NCBI GenBank assembly: GCA_036322835.1
Contig: AP027304.1
Location: forward strand, 186,001-250,000
DNA length: 64,000 bases
Direction of reading: 5' to 3'
DNA from: Tenuifilaceae bacterium CYCD
GTDB lineage: Bacteria; Bacteroidota; Bacteroidia; Bacteroidales; Tenuifilaceae
This document shows positions 49,693 through 59,758 of the stretch, piece after piece. The position numbers were made by a program, and so were the translations under genes. A model generated the notes under the pieces. That model did no database searches. It was not told the origin of the DNA and saw only the letters and a program-made list of their open reading frames with translations. How positions within the stretch are numbered: position 1 is the first letter of the stretch; each line of letters starts with the position of its first letter.

Positions 49693-51579
49693 CTATATCT
49701 TACCGGCCTCCTTAAGTGCTATTTCAAGTTGATTCACAAGATCCTCCATGCGTTTAACTACTGCTAAGAATGGTTCCTTTGTATTTAAATCAACGCCTGC
49801 TTTTTTAAGTAACTCAATAGGATAATCGCTGCCGCCTGATTTTAAAAGGGTCAAATACCTTCCCTGAGCCGTTGCTGCATCCTGTTTTGTTTTGGCTTGA
49901 GCTATCTGTGAAAATAAACTTTGGGATGCCGAGAATGATACTCCATAGTTATATACATAATAGTTATGGGTAAAGAAGTGGTTAACCCGAGGCCATGCAT
50001 ACTTAAAATTATCGGAACGCTCAAAAATATCACCATTAAACTTCTTGTCGATATCAAGATAAGTTTGTGCAATTATTTCGGAATTTATTGGAGCATCTTT
50101 CTCAATCAATGTATAAAGAGCATTCTCAAATTCGGCAAATTGAGCTTGACGGTAGAACGTACCTGAAATATTGTCGATAGCTTGTACCAGCAACGCTATT
50201 TTTTCGTTAGGGGTTTTGGCATTCTTAATCATATAATCGAGCAACATGTTTTCATTGAAAGTTGATGCTACCTCTGCAACCATCGATGCGTAGTCCGAGT
50301 AAGTGTAGGGTTGGTACTTGCTGCTCAACAAACTATGTATTGAGTGACCCAATTCATGAGCAAGGGTAAACACATTATCGCGCGATTCGTTCCAGTTCAT
50401 CAAAACATATGGATGCACGCCATAAATACCCCAACTATAAGCACCAGTTTGCTTGCCAGGTTTCTCATAAACATCAATCCAGCCTCCAGACAACGCTGTT
50501 CCCAGCAAACCATTATACTCCTCTCCCATGGGTTTCAAGCAACTCTTTACAATGTCAACAGCCTCTCCCCATTTATACTGCCGTGCATCATCCGATAGTT
50601 CATAAGCTTCATCGGAATAGTAATACTTATCAAGCCCAAGGGCTTTTTTACGGAGTTCGCGGTACTTCAGTAATGGAGCAGTATTGCTTCCAGCAACATC
50701 TATAAGGTTAAAATAAACATCCTGTGAGATTTTATTGGGTACCAAAAACGATTCGAGAGTGGTTTTGTAACCCTGAAGCTGTGCATTAGCCCACAAATTT
50801 TGGGCTACTCCCATCCAAATATCTGCGTAAGTATTCTTGTTCTTTGCATACACATCCTCGCGGGCAAAAGCGGTGATTTTTCTATCGTTCTGATTTGGGT
50901 TAGTAGTAAATACTTTGGTTGCAGCAGCAGGGCTTGTTACAATTTCTTCTCCTGTAGAAAGAGTAACCTTATGATACTCCATATCGGCTTTAGATAGCGA
51001 AGCATAGGTACGCAACGATGCGCCTAATGCCTTGCTGAAATATGTCAATGTTTTCTGCGTTTGCTCATCGAGTATACGATCTAGCTGACTATAAAAACTC
51101 TCGAAATCGTGAGCATATATGGCGATATCCTTATTTTCCTTCATCCAAGCATCAACCTTTTCGCGCGGAATAGTTTTAAGCTCTGGACCAATCCATGCGG
51201 TGCTACGACCTAGCTCAGCACCTAAGGTTTGCAGTTCAAGCAGTTTGGTGGTGTAAATTGGATTTTTCCCATCCACATCCTTGCTGAGCGATGCGTAAAC
51301 ATAGAGTTTGCTTAAGGTTTGAGAAAGTTTTTCTGAAAGACTCTTGTAATCGAGCATAATTTGAGCACTCTCTCCTAAATGACCTTTAAAAGTATCGAAT
51401 TTAGGAATTTGGGCTTTTACCCATTCCAAATCAGTACTCCATGCGTCCCAATTGGCGTAAATATCGGTTAAACGCCAGTTAAATCTATAGTAATCACCAC
51501 TCATTTCGGTATCGGCCTTTGGCTGAGCAAATGTGCTGATAAAAAACAGCATAAATGCGATTGTCGCTAATTTTTTCAT
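49693..51579 (-). CDS. pepF: Exported M3-family oligoendopeptidase (PepF-like)
   Basis: The 628-residue protein has the M3 zinc motif HELGH (408-412) with the third ligand glutamate downstream (EVAST about 435), and the PepF/oligoendopeptidase layout. It starts with a clear signal peptide, MKKLATIAFMLFFISTFAQ, unlike the usual cytoplasmic oligoendopeptidase F, so it probably degrades oligopeptides in the periplasm. It is a single gene between two intergenic gaps. No C-terminal type IX sorting domain is seen. Confidence 0.88.
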   Translation of the reverse strand: MKKLATIAFMLFFISTFAQPKADTEMSGDYYRFNWRLTDIYANWDAWSTDLEWVKAQIPKFDTFKGHLGESAQIMLDYKSLSEKLSQTLSKLYVYASLSKDVDGKNPIYTTKLLELQTLGAELGRSTAWIGPELKTIPREKVDAWMKENKDIAIYAHDFESFYSQLDRILDEQTQKTLTYFSKALGASLRTYASLSKADMEYHKVTLSTGEEIVTSPAAATKVFTTNPNQNDRKITAFAREDVYAKNKNTYADIWMGVAQNLWANAQLQGYKTTLESFLVPNKISQDVYFNLIDVAGSNTAPLLKYRELRKKALGLDKYYYSDEAYELSDDARQYKWGEAVDIVKSCLKPMGEEYNGLLGTALSGGWIDVYEKPGKQTGAYSWGIYGVHPYVLMNWNESRDNVFTLAHELGHSIHSLLSSKYQPYTYSDYASMVAEVASTFNENMLLDYMIKNAKTPNEKIALLVQAIDNISGTFYRQAQFAEFENALYTLIEKDAPINSEIIAQTYLDIDKKFNGDIFERSDNFKYAWPRVNHFFTHNYYVYNYGVSFSASQSLFSQIAQAKTKQDAATAQGRYLTLLKSGGSDYPIELLKKAGVDLNTKEPFLAVVKRMEDLVNQLEIALKEAGKI

Positions 51580-51665
51580 ACACTAAGGTTTAAATTCTGG
51601 TAAATTTTTAAATATAACATGTTTATGATTACAAGTGCAAACAATGGTTTAATTGACAAAAACTT

Positions 51666-52793
51666 TTATCGAGTATCAACATTTCTAATCAAATAATTCT
51701 CAAGTATTCCAAGAATTTCTGGCATATTCTTTCTGCCAAAACCAATTCGTACATGAGAAGTTCCGAACTCAAAAGTTTCCGATGGAAGTATCATAATCCC
51801 GGTATCCTTTACCAATCGTTCAGCAAAACTCATAGCACTTTCGTTAATCTTTAACTTAATAAATGCCGTTGATCCAGATGTCGGTTTCGGGAAATCAAAA
51901 AAATCGATATGACGTTGATGGAACTGCTCAAAATGTGCAATATTCGATTTTATCTTAGCCAAATTGGGAGTTACAAAACTATCCATATGGTTCAAAGCAA
52001 TTGTTCCCAAAACCTCGCTTGGTGCACTGCTACATATAGAAAGGTAATCCTTAAACGATTCCACTTTCCTAAGAAGTTGTTTATTCTTTGATGTCAACCA
52101 TCCCAATCGAAGTCCTGCAAGACCAAAGGTTTTGGCGGTTCCCCAAAGGCTTACTGCATTCTCATACAAATCAGAAGCCGATGGCAACGCAATGCTATTG
52201 CCATGATTTAGGAAACGGTACATCTCGTCAGAAAAAATTGGAATATCCCGCTGTCTAGCCAATTCAATAATATATAGATATTCCTCGAGACTAGGACTGA
52301 ATCCCGTTGGATTATGTGGAAAATTAACAATTATCAACTTGGTATTACCCTGTATCAGATTCTCTAAATCCAACGGATTGTAATGCCAACCCTGCTGTCC
52401 AATTGTTGGCTCCCAAAAAGTAAAGTTACAACCAATATCCCTAGCAACTTGGTATAGCGACTGGTACATTGGAGCCATGCATACCACATGATCGCCAGCG
52501 CTCAGCAGCACGTTCATTAGAATAAAATTTGCCTCTCCGGGCGATGCTACTAATATTTCATCCAGTTGAATGGATTGATAATGTTGTTGAATGGCTTTTC
52601 GGAGAAATTCGCTACCAACGGTTTCGGTATAGCCTAGTGTTAATTTATCCCAAAGTTCCATTTCTGCTTTGGAAGCCAAATTCAGCACATAGTCCATACT
52701 ATAGCCATCGCAATCGGAACTGGAAAGCAAGTATTTAGCGGTAAACTCGTACTTGGCAAAATATCGCTCAACGGCAAAATCTTTTATTTTCAT
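51666..52793 (-). CDS. PLP-dependent class I/II aminotransferase
   Basis: The 375-residue protein has the fold-type I features: a GEAN start of the cofactor pocket (about 85), NFPHNPTGFSPS (about 157-168; the asparagine contacts PLP), D189 in SDEMY, Schiff-base lysine K221 in GTAKTFGLAGLRLGW and a C-terminal HVRIGFGRK arginine that binds the substrate carboxylate. The substrate cannot be identified. Its N-terminus is of the short type without a leader. A zinc peptidase gene lies 57 bases downstream of its start on the same strand, with no sign of a joint pathway. Confidence 0.9.
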   Translation of the reverse strand: MKIKDFAVERYFAKYEFTAKYLLSSSDCDGYSMDYVLNLASKAEMELWDKLTLGYTETVGSEFLRKAIQQHYQSIQLDEILVASPGEANFILMNVLLSAGDHVVCMAPMYQSLYQVARDIGCNFTFWEPTIGQQGWHYNPLDLENLIQGNTKLIIVNFPHNPTGFSPSLEEYLYIIELARQRDIPIFSDEMYRFLNHGNSIALPSASDLYENAVSLWGTAKTFGLAGLRLGWLTSKNKQLLRKVESFKDYLSICSSAPSEVLGTIALNHMDSFVTPNLAKIKSNIAHFEQFHQRHIDFFDFPKPTSGSTAFIKLKINESAMSFAERLVKDTGIMILPSETFEFGTSHVRIGFGRKNMPEILGILENYLIRNVDTR

Positions 52794-52850
52794 TCTGTTT
52801 AATGGAAGTCTCTAATAAATATAGTCTAAAACGCTAACAAAATTAATATA

Positions 52851-53528
52851 CTAATCATCATTACCATTAAGGAGTCCAAGGTAGTAAAGTAGCGTGGCCA
52901 ATGAACCAAGCGCAGCAACTACATAGGTTAAGGCGGCCCACTTTAGGGCATCGCGGGCATTCTCAGCGTTTTCGCCATAAATCAATCCTGAACTATTAAG
53001 CCAAGCCAACGCTCTTCGCGATGCATCAAACTCAACTGGTAATGTTATAAAACTAAATAGAGTTGTTAAAGCCAGCATAATTACGCCTATCATCAGTATT
53101 GAGGGAAATGCTTGTAGCAAAATAACACCGGCAAGCAATACCCACTGCACATAGCGAGATGCTACACTAACAACTGGCACTAACGATGAGCGCATTTGTA
53201 GAAATGCGTAATTCTGTGCATGCTGAATTGCATGCCCACACTCATGAGCGGCAACCGCTGCCGCAGCAATACTCCTCCCGTTATATACCTCGGGGCTAAG
53301 ATTTACCGTTTTATCAGTTGGATTGTAATGATCCGTAAGCTGCCCTGCCACCGATATAACCCTTACATCGTTTATACCATGCCGCGAAAGCATCAGTTCA
53401 GCCACTTCTTTCCCACTTAATCCTTTTGGTAGGGATACCTGTGAATACTTGGCAAACTTAGACCGCAATTGCTGCCCCACCAGGAAACTCACTACAAAAA
53501 AGATGATCATTATAACATAGATACCCAT
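52851..53528 (-). CDS. Membrane zinc metallopeptidase (YugP-like)
   Basis: The 225-residue protein has an N-terminal transmembrane helix (about 3-20), the motif HECGH (95-99) that binds zinc, and three to four further membrane helices (about 120-225), as in the YugP/DUF2268-like neutral zinc metallopeptidase family. It is likely an inner-membrane protease. Its substrate is unknown. It follows the type IX-related DUF5103 gene by 53 bases on the same strand, so the two may be cotranscribed. A CAAAGTTA (-7-like) box is in that gap. Confidence 0.88.
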   Translation of the reverse strand: MGIYVIMIIFFVVSFLVGQQLRSKFAKYSQVSLPKGLSGKEVAELMLSRHGINDVRVISVAGQLTDHYNPTDKTVNLSPEVYNGRSIAAAAVAAHECGHAIQHAQNYAFLQMRSSLVPVVSVASRYVQWVLLAGVILLQAFPSILMIGVIMLALTTLFSFITLPVEFDASRRALAWLNSSGLIYGENAENARDALKWAALTYVVAALGSLATLLYYLGLLNGNDD

Positions 53529-53581
53529 AGCTTCAAAATGTTTAGGTTAAGTATTCAACACCATTTCATATTGCAAAGTTA

Positions 53582-54910
53582 CTAATTAACCGTAAATCTG
53601 CTGCTTATCGTTTTTATGCCCACTAATCGCCAATACCTAACCGATGGTGACTTGTAGAAAACCGTTACTTGGTAAGTATTTTCGGTTGAGTAGTGATTCC
53701 CCTCCAACCTAGAATGGCTAACTATACCTGATGCCCCATCAACAGTGACATACCTATAGTTATAGTAACCCTGCTTAAGCAGAGCTTTTAACTCGTAAGA
53801 GTTGCTTTGGTGGTTATAGGTCAATTTGTAATCTGGATTGATAGCCCAGCCAGTAAACTCACCATAAACATAGACATCAGTATTTTCTAACTCTGGAATA
53901 TTTAAAGTAAAGTAAACCCAGGCATAATCAGCCTCAACATTGCTATCGTTGGAATCATCACGTTTTACAATATACTTACCGTCTAAATCTGGATTCTCGG
54001 AATAATCCTGTCTAAAATTATTGAAATCGGGACTCAGCCTAACATGCATCTCTGCTCCATAATTCTCTATTCTGACAATTTGGGGTGTCTGGTACGAGTA
54101 TGATTTTATGTTGATATTACGATACTCGTTGCAACCATCAAAAATCAAACATTCGGGCGATGTATACCTAATTTTATCCTGAGATATATAAGTCGATTTT
54201 ATTCCAACCAACTGATTATCGGTTTGCCCATTCTGACAAACAACCGTAACGATATCGTGGTCGGGATCTATGCTTCCTAAAGGTTTTACATCAACCTCCA
54301 ATTCCATTTGCTGAGAAGTGAATGTAAGGCTTGGATCCAAACTCTGGCGTATTTTTGCATTCATCGAAAGCTTTGGCTCCACCACCATGAATCGCTGCAG
54401 GAGAACCACTTTATCGTGATCGTAACTATCCACTACCTTTAAAATGTAGTTGCCCGAAATCTTAAAATTTACCTGATCGTTAGGAAAGCTTAAACTGTAA
54501 TGAATATACGACTGTATTGTACCCATGGAGTTTCTATAATTGTCCACACGGTTATACTCAAATCCATTACAGTAGTCCATATATATTAAATCGGATGACT
54601 GCCAGTTGTAGGTGCAATGAATAAAAGTGTAATCGTACGATGAACCTTCATCCGACAAATCATCAAACTCCACGGTAATAGTTTCATCGCTATTTAACTC
54701 AACTATCGGATTGTTCAAATCGCGCCCAGTACGGTATGCCTTAACCGATTTAATTGATGGTAAACAATAATTTTCGACAAACTTCGTATTATCCAGAACA
54801 TTTTTAGCCCCCAATGTGTTGTTATTTCCATAACAAAGCATTAGGGTTATAATTAAAAATGAGATCTTTAATCTATTAATATCTGAATATATGGATATGT
54901 TGATAAACAT
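53582..54910 (-). CDS. Type IX secretion plug protein (DUF5103)
   Basis: About 442 residues from the ATG at 54910 (a TTG codon just upstream is possible). It has a hydrophobic N-terminus, then the DUF5103 features: IKSVKAYRTGRDLNNPIVELN, DYTFIHCTYNWQSSDL and YMDYCNGFEYNRV, and a C-terminal domain with VYGEFTGWAINPDY. Known members act with the SprA translocon of the type IX secretion system, closing its pore from the periplasmic side. A promoter of the TTTC-N19-TATCTTTG form precedes it. The sprA gene is not in the window. Confidence 0.85.
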   Translation of the reverse strand: MFINISIYSDINRLKISFLIITLMLCYGNNNTLGAKNVLDNTKFVENYCLPSIKSVKAYRTGRDLNNPIVELNSDETITVEFDDLSDEGSSYDYTFIHCTYNWQSSDLIYMDYCNGFEYNRVDNYRNSMGTIQSYIHYSLSFPNDQVNFKISGNYILKVVDSYDHDKVVLLQRFMVVEPKLSMNAKIRQSLDPSLTFTSQQMELEVDVKPLGSIDPDHDIVTVVCQNGQTDNQLVGIKSTYISQDKIRYTSPECLIFDGCNEYRNINIKSYSYQTPQIVRIENYGAEMHVRLSPDFNNFRQDYSENPDLDGKYIVKRDDSNDSNVEADYAWVYFTLNIPELENTDVYVYGEFTGWAINPDYKLTYNHQSNSYELKALLKQGYYNYRYVTVDGASGIVSHSRLEGNHYSTENTYQVTVFYKSPSVRYWRLVGIKTISSRFTVN

Positions 54911-54937
54911 CAACTAAAAAATAACTTAATTTGAATT

Positions 54938-54968
54938 CAAAGATATTAATTTTACGCCCAATTTGAAA
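54938..54968 (-). promoter_or_regulatory. Putative promoter of the DUF5103 gene
   Basis: On the minus strand: TTTC (54968-54965), 19 bases, TATCTTTG (54945-54938). The -7 box is perfect and the -33 has one mismatch, the same variant as at etfB. The rest of the gap 54969-55136 holds no gene and only the nqr upstream region. Confidence 0.6.
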
Positions 54969-55102
54969 TGATCGACACAACAGACGAACGTTAAAAATTA
55001 TCAAGATGGATTTAACTCTCAATTATTTACTAATCTACATAAACAAAAGTAAAAATTACTAAATACACTTTAATGTTTTAAGAGTTGAATTAAACAATTG
55101 CT

Positions 55103-55110
55103 TAATTTTG
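55103..55110 (+). promoter_or_regulatory. Putative -7 box of the nqr operon
   Basis: TAATTTTG lies 27 bases before the nqrA ATG and matches TANNTTTG. No TTTG is found 19 bases upstream, so the promoter may need an activator. Confidence 0.45.
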
Positions 55111-55136
55111 TATTAATTAGTTAATATAAATAACAT

Positions 55137-56495
55137 ATGCCAAAGGTTATAAAGATAAAAAAAGGGTTAAACATACCGCTTAAAGGGCTTGCTGAAAAAG
55201 TCCTTATGCGAGCAGATATGGCCGAAACCTATGCGGTAAAACCTGCAGACTTTCCTGGCCTAACTCCGAAATTAAACGTTCAGGTTGGCGATAAGGTGAA
55301 AGCAGGCAACCCTCTCTTTCATGACAAATATCGCCCTGAAATTACTTTTAACTCTCCGGTAAGCGGAGAAGTTATTGAGGTTCGAAGAGGCGATAGACGT
55401 GTCATTGAGGAAGTTGTTGTAAAGGCAGACGAAAGTATCAGCTATGAACAATTCGAGGCTTCAAATCCAACACAACAAAATAGGGATCAAGTAATTGATC
55501 TGCTATTAAAATCGGGAGCATGGCCCTACATCCGCCAACGGCCCTACGGGATAATTGCAAATCCAGCCGATAAACCCAAAGCAATTTTTATCTCTTGCTT
55601 CGATACTGCTCCGCTTGCAGCTGATATGGATTTTATTGTAAACGGGGAACAGGAATCGTTCCAAGCGGGTATTGATGCGCTAAAACGCCTGACTGATGGT
55701 GAAATTCACCTTGGCTTGAATGCCGACTTCCCAGCATCAACTGTATTTGGGAAAGTAAAGGGTGTCCAAACTCATCTGTTTACGGGCCCTCACCCTGCTG
55801 GAAACGTGGGAGTCCAAATACACCATATCGATCCAATTAACAAGGGCGAAATCGTTTGGGTAGTTAACCCTTCCGATGTAATAATTATTGGACGCTTATT
55901 CTTAAAAGGAATATACGATGCTTCAAAAGTTATTGCTCTTGCAGGATCCGATGTGATAAAGCCCCGTTATTACCGTTTAATATCGGGAACTCGGATAGAT
56001 AGCATCATCAAGGATAATTTAGTAAAAACTGAAAACGAGCATAGAATTATTAGCGGCAATGTGCTAACCGGAACAATGGTTGAGAAAATTGGATTCCTAG
56101 GTTTTTACGATAACATGGTTACTGTTATCCCCGAAGGGAAACATCATGAGTTTTTTGGATGGATGGCCCCTGGACTAAATAAGTTCAGTGCATCGCGCAC
56201 ATTCCTAGCTAAACTTATTCCCGGCAGAAAGTACAACCTCGATACCAATATAAATGGCGGAAAACGGGCTTACGTTTTAACAGGTCAGTATGAGAAGGTA
56301 CTTCCAATGGATATCTACCCTGTACACCTTATTAAAGCAATACTTGCCAACGATATCGACAAAATGGAGCAATTGGGTATTTACGAGGTAGTTGAGGAAG
56401 ATTTTGCATTATGCGAGTATGTTTGCACCTCAAAAATTGAGGTTCAGGAAATCCTGCGTAACGGTATAGAGTCTATGATTAAAGAATTAAGTTAG
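55137..56495 (+). CDS. nqrA: Na+-translocating NADH-quinone reductase subunit A
   Basis: The 452-residue soluble subunit begins MPKVIKIKKGLNIPLKGLAE and contains the biotinyl-like hammerhead segment near 40-85, typical of NqrA. NqrA sits on the cytoplasmic face of the pump and contacts ubiquinone or menaquinone. It is the first of six genes in the order A-B-C-D-E-F, all on the plus strand with short gaps, confirming a complete pump. Confidence 0.95.
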   Translation: MPKVIKIKKGLNIPLKGLAEKVLMRADMAETYAVKPADFPGLTPKLNVQVGDKVKAGNPLFHDKYRPEITFNSPVSGEVIEVRRGDRRVIEEVVVKADESISYEQFEASNPTQQNRDQVIDLLLKSGAWPYIRQRPYGIIANPADKPKAIFISCFDTAPLAADMDFIVNGEQESFQAGIDALKRLTDGEIHLGLNADFPASTVFGKVKGVQTHLFTGPHPAGNVGVQIHHIDPINKGEIVWVVNPSDVIIIGRLFLKGIYDASKVIALAGSDVIKPRYYRLISGTRIDSIIKDNLVKTENEHRIISGNVLTGTMVEKIGFLGFYDNMVTVIPEGKHHEFFGWMAPGLNKFSASRTFLAKLIPGRKYNLDTNINGGKRAYVLTGQYEKVLPMDIYPVHLIKAILANDIDKMEQLGIYEVVEEDFALCEYVCTSKIEVQEILRNGIESMIKELS

Positions 56496-56515
56496 CAAAT
56501 TAAATACTTTCTATA

Positions 56516-57679
56516 ATGAAGGCATTACGAAGACACTTAGATAAAATTAAGCCACACTTCCAAAAAGGAGCGAAGTTTGGTATGTTCCATTCCACCTTCG
56601 ATGCATTTGAAACCTTCCTATTTGTTCCCGATAAGGTAACTTCAAAAGGAAGTCATATCCGCGATTTTATTGAACTAAAGCGGACCATGACCGTGGTTAT
56701 TCTGGCCCTTATGCCAGCAATGCTATTCGGTATGTGGAATGTTGGTTATCAGCATTCGCTTATGATTGGCGAATTGTGGACTCTATGGCAAAACTTCTGG
56801 TTTGGGTTTCTAAAGGTATTACCTATCATAATTGTAAGCTACGGCGTAGGTCTTTCCATTGAATTTGCTTTTGCGCAATCGCGCGGACACGATGTTAACG
56901 AAGGATTTTTAGTAACAGGATTACTGATCCCGTTAATTATGCCAGTAAATGTACCACTTTGGATGGTTGCAATAGCAACGGCATTCTCGGTAATTATTGG
57001 TAAGGAGGTTTTTGGTGGAACCGGGATGAACGTATTTAACCCTGCATTACTGGCCAGAGCATTTCTATTCTTTGCATACCCTTCACACATGTCGGGTGAT
57101 AAAGTTTGGATTGCAATAAGCGAAGGCGATAAAGTTATTGATGGATTCTCCGGAGCAACCCCTTTGGCTAATGCCGCTGCACACCAAATGGATAAAATAC
57201 CATCGATTTACGATATGTTTATGGGATTTATTCCTGGATCGATTGGAGAAACCTCCACATTGGCAATTCTTATAGGCGCTGCAATACTTATATTTACAGG
57301 AATTGGTAACTGGAAGATTATGCTTTCTACAGTAATAGGAGGACTAACAGCTGGCTATCTTTTCAATATTTTTGCGGTTAACCCATACATGGAGGTTCCT
57401 GCATGGCATCACCTATTGATGGGTGGATTTGCATTTGGGGCAGTGTTCATGGCAACCGATCCCGTTACAGCCGCTCAAACCGACAAGGGCAAGTGGATTT
57501 ATGGTTTCTTGGTTGGATTTATGGCGCTGCTGGTGAGAGTTTTAAACCCAGCCTACCCCGAAGGTATGATGCTTTCGATACTTCTTATGAACGCCTTTGC
57601 ACCATTAATTGACTACTACGTGGTTGATGCAAATATTCGTAAGCGCTTAAAAAGAGCAAAAAAGGTTGCTAAATCATAA
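56516..57679 (+). CDS. nqrB: Na+-translocating NADH-quinone reductase subunit B
   Basis: The 387-residue membrane subunit has about ten hydrophobic segments and the covalent FMN site FSGATPLANAA, in which T215 should carry the FMN, with the NPALLARAFLFFAYP block before it. NqrB also binds riboflavin and forms part of the sodium channel. Its ATG lies 20 bases after nqrA. The FMN site matches the canonical S-G-A-T. Confidence 0.95.
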   Translation: MKALRRHLDKIKPHFQKGAKFGMFHSTFDAFETFLFVPDKVTSKGSHIRDFIELKRTMTVVILALMPAMLFGMWNVGYQHSLMIGELWTLWQNFWFGFLKVLPIIIVSYGVGLSIEFAFAQSRGHDVNEGFLVTGLLIPLIMPVNVPLWMVAIATAFSVIIGKEVFGGTGMNVFNPALLARAFLFFAYPSHMSGDKVWIAISEGDKVIDGFSGATPLANAAAHQMDKIPSIYDMFMGFIPGSIGETSTLAILIGAAILIFTGIGNWKIMLSTVIGGLTAGYLFNIFAVNPYMEVPAWHHLLMGGFAFGAVFMATDPVTAAQTDKGKWIYGFLVGFMALLVRVLNPAYPEGMMLSILLMNAFAPLIDYYVVDANIRKRLKRAKKVAKS

Positions 57680-57684
57680 AGCTA

Positions 57685-58455
57685 ATGATTATGGGAATAC
57701 TAGATAATTTAAGAAAAATGGATAGGAATAGCAACCTATATACATTCCTTTACGCATCGGGAATGGTTATTTTGGTTGCTGCGCTCCTTGCCATTGCTGC
57801 AACATCGCTAAAGCCTGCGCAGCAAAAAAATAAGGAAACCGAAAAAAAGATAGATATACTAAAATCGCTTGGAAAAGCAGATGGAGTTGAAACCGCATCG
57901 AATAAGCATAAGTTTGTTGAGGATGCTTTCAACAAGTACATCGCGGAGATGTTTGTGGTTAACTCAAAAGGTGATAAAGTTGAAGGAGTAGATGCCTTCT
58001 CTATCGATCTTAAGGCTGAATTCGCAAAACCGCTTGAGCAAAGAAATCTCCCAATTTATAAAGCCACTTTAGACGATCAAAGTGTAAAGTACATAATTCC
58101 TCTCCGAGGGAGAGGGCTTTGGGGTCCAATTTGGGGATATATCTCATTGAATGACGATTTCAATACGATTTATGGAGCAACCTTTGCTCATCAAAGCGAA
58201 ACGCCTGGCCTTGGTGCAGAGATAAATACGGCTGAGTTCCAAAAGCAGTTCGTTGGAAAATCAATTTTCGATGTTAACAATAAGTTTGTGTCTATAGCCG
58301 TGGTAAAAGGAGGAGCAGATAAGTCCGATCCTCATGGCGTTGATGCCATCTCTGGTGGAACCCTTACAAGTAAAGGTCTTGAGGCAATGATTAAAGATTG
58401 CCTAAGTAGTTACGAAACATACTTTAACAATCAAAAAAATAAAAACCATGAGTGA
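57685..58455 (+). CDS. nqrC: Na+-translocating NADH-quinone reductase subunit C
   Basis: The subunit has one N-terminal membrane helix (about 22-41) and a periplasmic domain ending in the FMN attachment region [16 protein letters not shown] should be on T226, but the motif reads S-G-G-T instead of the common S-G-A-T. Residues LWGPIWGY and ETPGLGAEI are conserved in the family. A second ATG at 57691 (MGILDNL) is an equally good start. The end overlaps nqrD by 8 bases. Confidence 0.93.
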   Translation: MIMGILDNLRKMDRNSNLYTFLYASGMVILVAALLAIAATSLKPAQQKNKETEKKIDILKSLGKADGVETASNKHKFVEDAFNKYIAEMFVVNSKGDKVEGVDAFSIDLKAEFAKPLEQRNLPIYKATLDDQSVKYIIPLRGRGLWGPIWGYISLNDDFNTIYGATFAHQSETPGLGAEINTAEFQKQFVGKSIFDVNNKFVSIAVVKGGADKSDPHGVDAISGGTLTSKGLEAMIKDCLSSYETYFNNQKNKNHE

Positions 58456-59107
58456 GATTAAAGAGAAAGAATCATGGTTCTCGGCCAAGAACTTAAAGTT
58501 GCTTACTGAACCAATTAATTCAAAGAACCCTATTACCGTTCTGGTTTTGGGAATATGTTCAGCATTGGCTGTAACGGTCAAAATGAAGCCCGCTTTTGTA
58601 ATGGCGATTTCAGTAATGATTGTTACTGCTTTTTCAAATCTAATTATATCGTTGCTTCGCAATACAATTCCTAACAGAATTAGAATTATTGTTCAACTGG
58701 TTGTCATTGCTGCCTTAGTTATTCTTGTTGATGAATTGCTGAAAGCTTATGTTTACGATGTGAGCAAACAACTATCGGTGTTTGTTGGATTAATCATCAC
58801 GAACTGTATTCTAATGGGACGCCTTGAAGCATTTGCTCTGGGAAATAAACCTTGGCCCTCTTTTGTCGATGGAATTGGAAACGGCCTGGGATACGGGCTT
58901 ATTCTACTGGTAATTTCGTTTTTCCGCGAATTATTGGGATCGGGAACAATTTGGGGATACCGTGTAATATCTGAATCATTTTACGTTAATAATGGTGGTT
59001 TTTACGAAAATAACGGTATGATGATTTTACCCCCAATGGCGCTTATTTTGGTTGGTATCATTATTTGGATACAACGCAGTAGAAACAGAAAACTCATTGA
59101 GGAATAA
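58448..59107 (+). CDS. nqrD: Na+-translocating NADH-quinone reductase subunit D
   Basis: The 219-residue membrane subunit has six hydrophobic segments, with family motifs [16 protein letters not shown] near 27, [16 protein letters not shown] and [13 protein letters not shown]. With NqrE it coordinates a membrane-embedded [2Fe-2S] cluster through a cysteine in each (here in TNCILMGR and the ICSAL region). It is homologous to RnfE. The overlap with nqrC and the gap of 14 to nqrE support translational coupling. Rnf itself is excluded by the presence of NqrA and NqrF. Confidence 0.94.
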   Translation: MSEIKEKESWFSAKNLKLLTEPINSKNPITVLVLGICSALAVTVKMKPAFVMAISVMIVTAFSNLIISLLRNTIPNRIRIIVQLVVIAALVILVDELLKAYVYDVSKQLSVFVGLIITNCILMGRLEAFALGNKPWPSFVDGIGNGLGYGLILLVISFFRELLGSGTIWGYRVISESFYVNNGGFYENNGMMILPPMALILVGIIIWIQRSRNRKLIEE

Positions 59108-59121
59108 TAAAAGCACTGAAC

Positions 59122-59739
59122 ATGGAAAATCTAATTAATATATTCGTTCGCTCAGTCTTTATTGATAATATGATTTTTGCATACTTTCTAGGTATGTGCT
59201 CGTACTTGGCTGTATCAAAAACCGTAAAAACATCAACAGGACTTGGAGTCGCAGTAGTTTTTGTAATGCTTGTTACCGTTCCTGTAAACTACTTAATGAA
59301 CAAATACCTTCTGCTCCCAGGGGCTCTTAGTTGGCTCGATCCGAGCTTTGCATCGCTCGATCTAAGTTTCCTATCATTCATTATGTTTATTGCAGTTATT
59401 GCTTCTATAGTACAACTCGTAGAAATGATTGTGGAGAAGTATTCACCCTCTCTTTACAATGCATTAGGAATTTTCCTTCCGCTGATCGCTGTAAACTGTG
59501 CAATTCTTGGTGGTTCATTATTTATGCAGGAGCGTGAGTACGAAACCTTAGCCGAGGCAACCGTATTTGGATTTGGATCTGGTTTTGGCTGGTTTCTGGC
59601 AATTGTTAGTATAGCAGCAATTCGCGAAAAACTTAAATATTCCGATATACCCAAGCCCCTCAGAGGCTTAGGCATTGCTTTTATTCTAACTGGTTTAATG
59701 GGAATTGCTTTTATGACCTTCATGGGTATTAAATTGTAA
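59122..59739 (+). CDS. nqrE: Na+-translocating NADH-quinone reductase subunit E
   Basis: The 205-residue membrane subunit has six hydrophobic segments with family motifs [21 protein letters not shown] (shown in part) and [12 protein letters not shown], which place the cluster-binding cysteines of the two half-membrane helices. It forms an inverted pair with NqrD and is homologous to RnfA. It lies 20 bases before nqrF. Confidence 0.95.
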   Translation: MENLINIFVRSVFIDNMIFAYFLGMCSYLAVSKTVKTSTGLGVAVVFVMLVTVPVNYLMNKYLLLPGALSWLDPSFASLDLSFLSFIMFIAVIASIVQLVEMIVEKYSPSLYNALGIFLPLIAVNCAILGGSLFMQEREYETLAEATVFGFGSGFGWFLAIVSIAAIREKLKYSDIPKPLRGLGIAFILTGLMGIAFMTFMGIKL

Positions 59740-59758
59740 ACTGAAAAAAATAAGAATT

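Noticed and set aside
52838-52868. Promoter-like CAAAATTA box (minus) between the zinc peptidase and aminotransferase genes
   Set aside because: The -33 partner matches poorly and the element overlaps the end of the zinc peptidase gene, so it is not listed as a feature.
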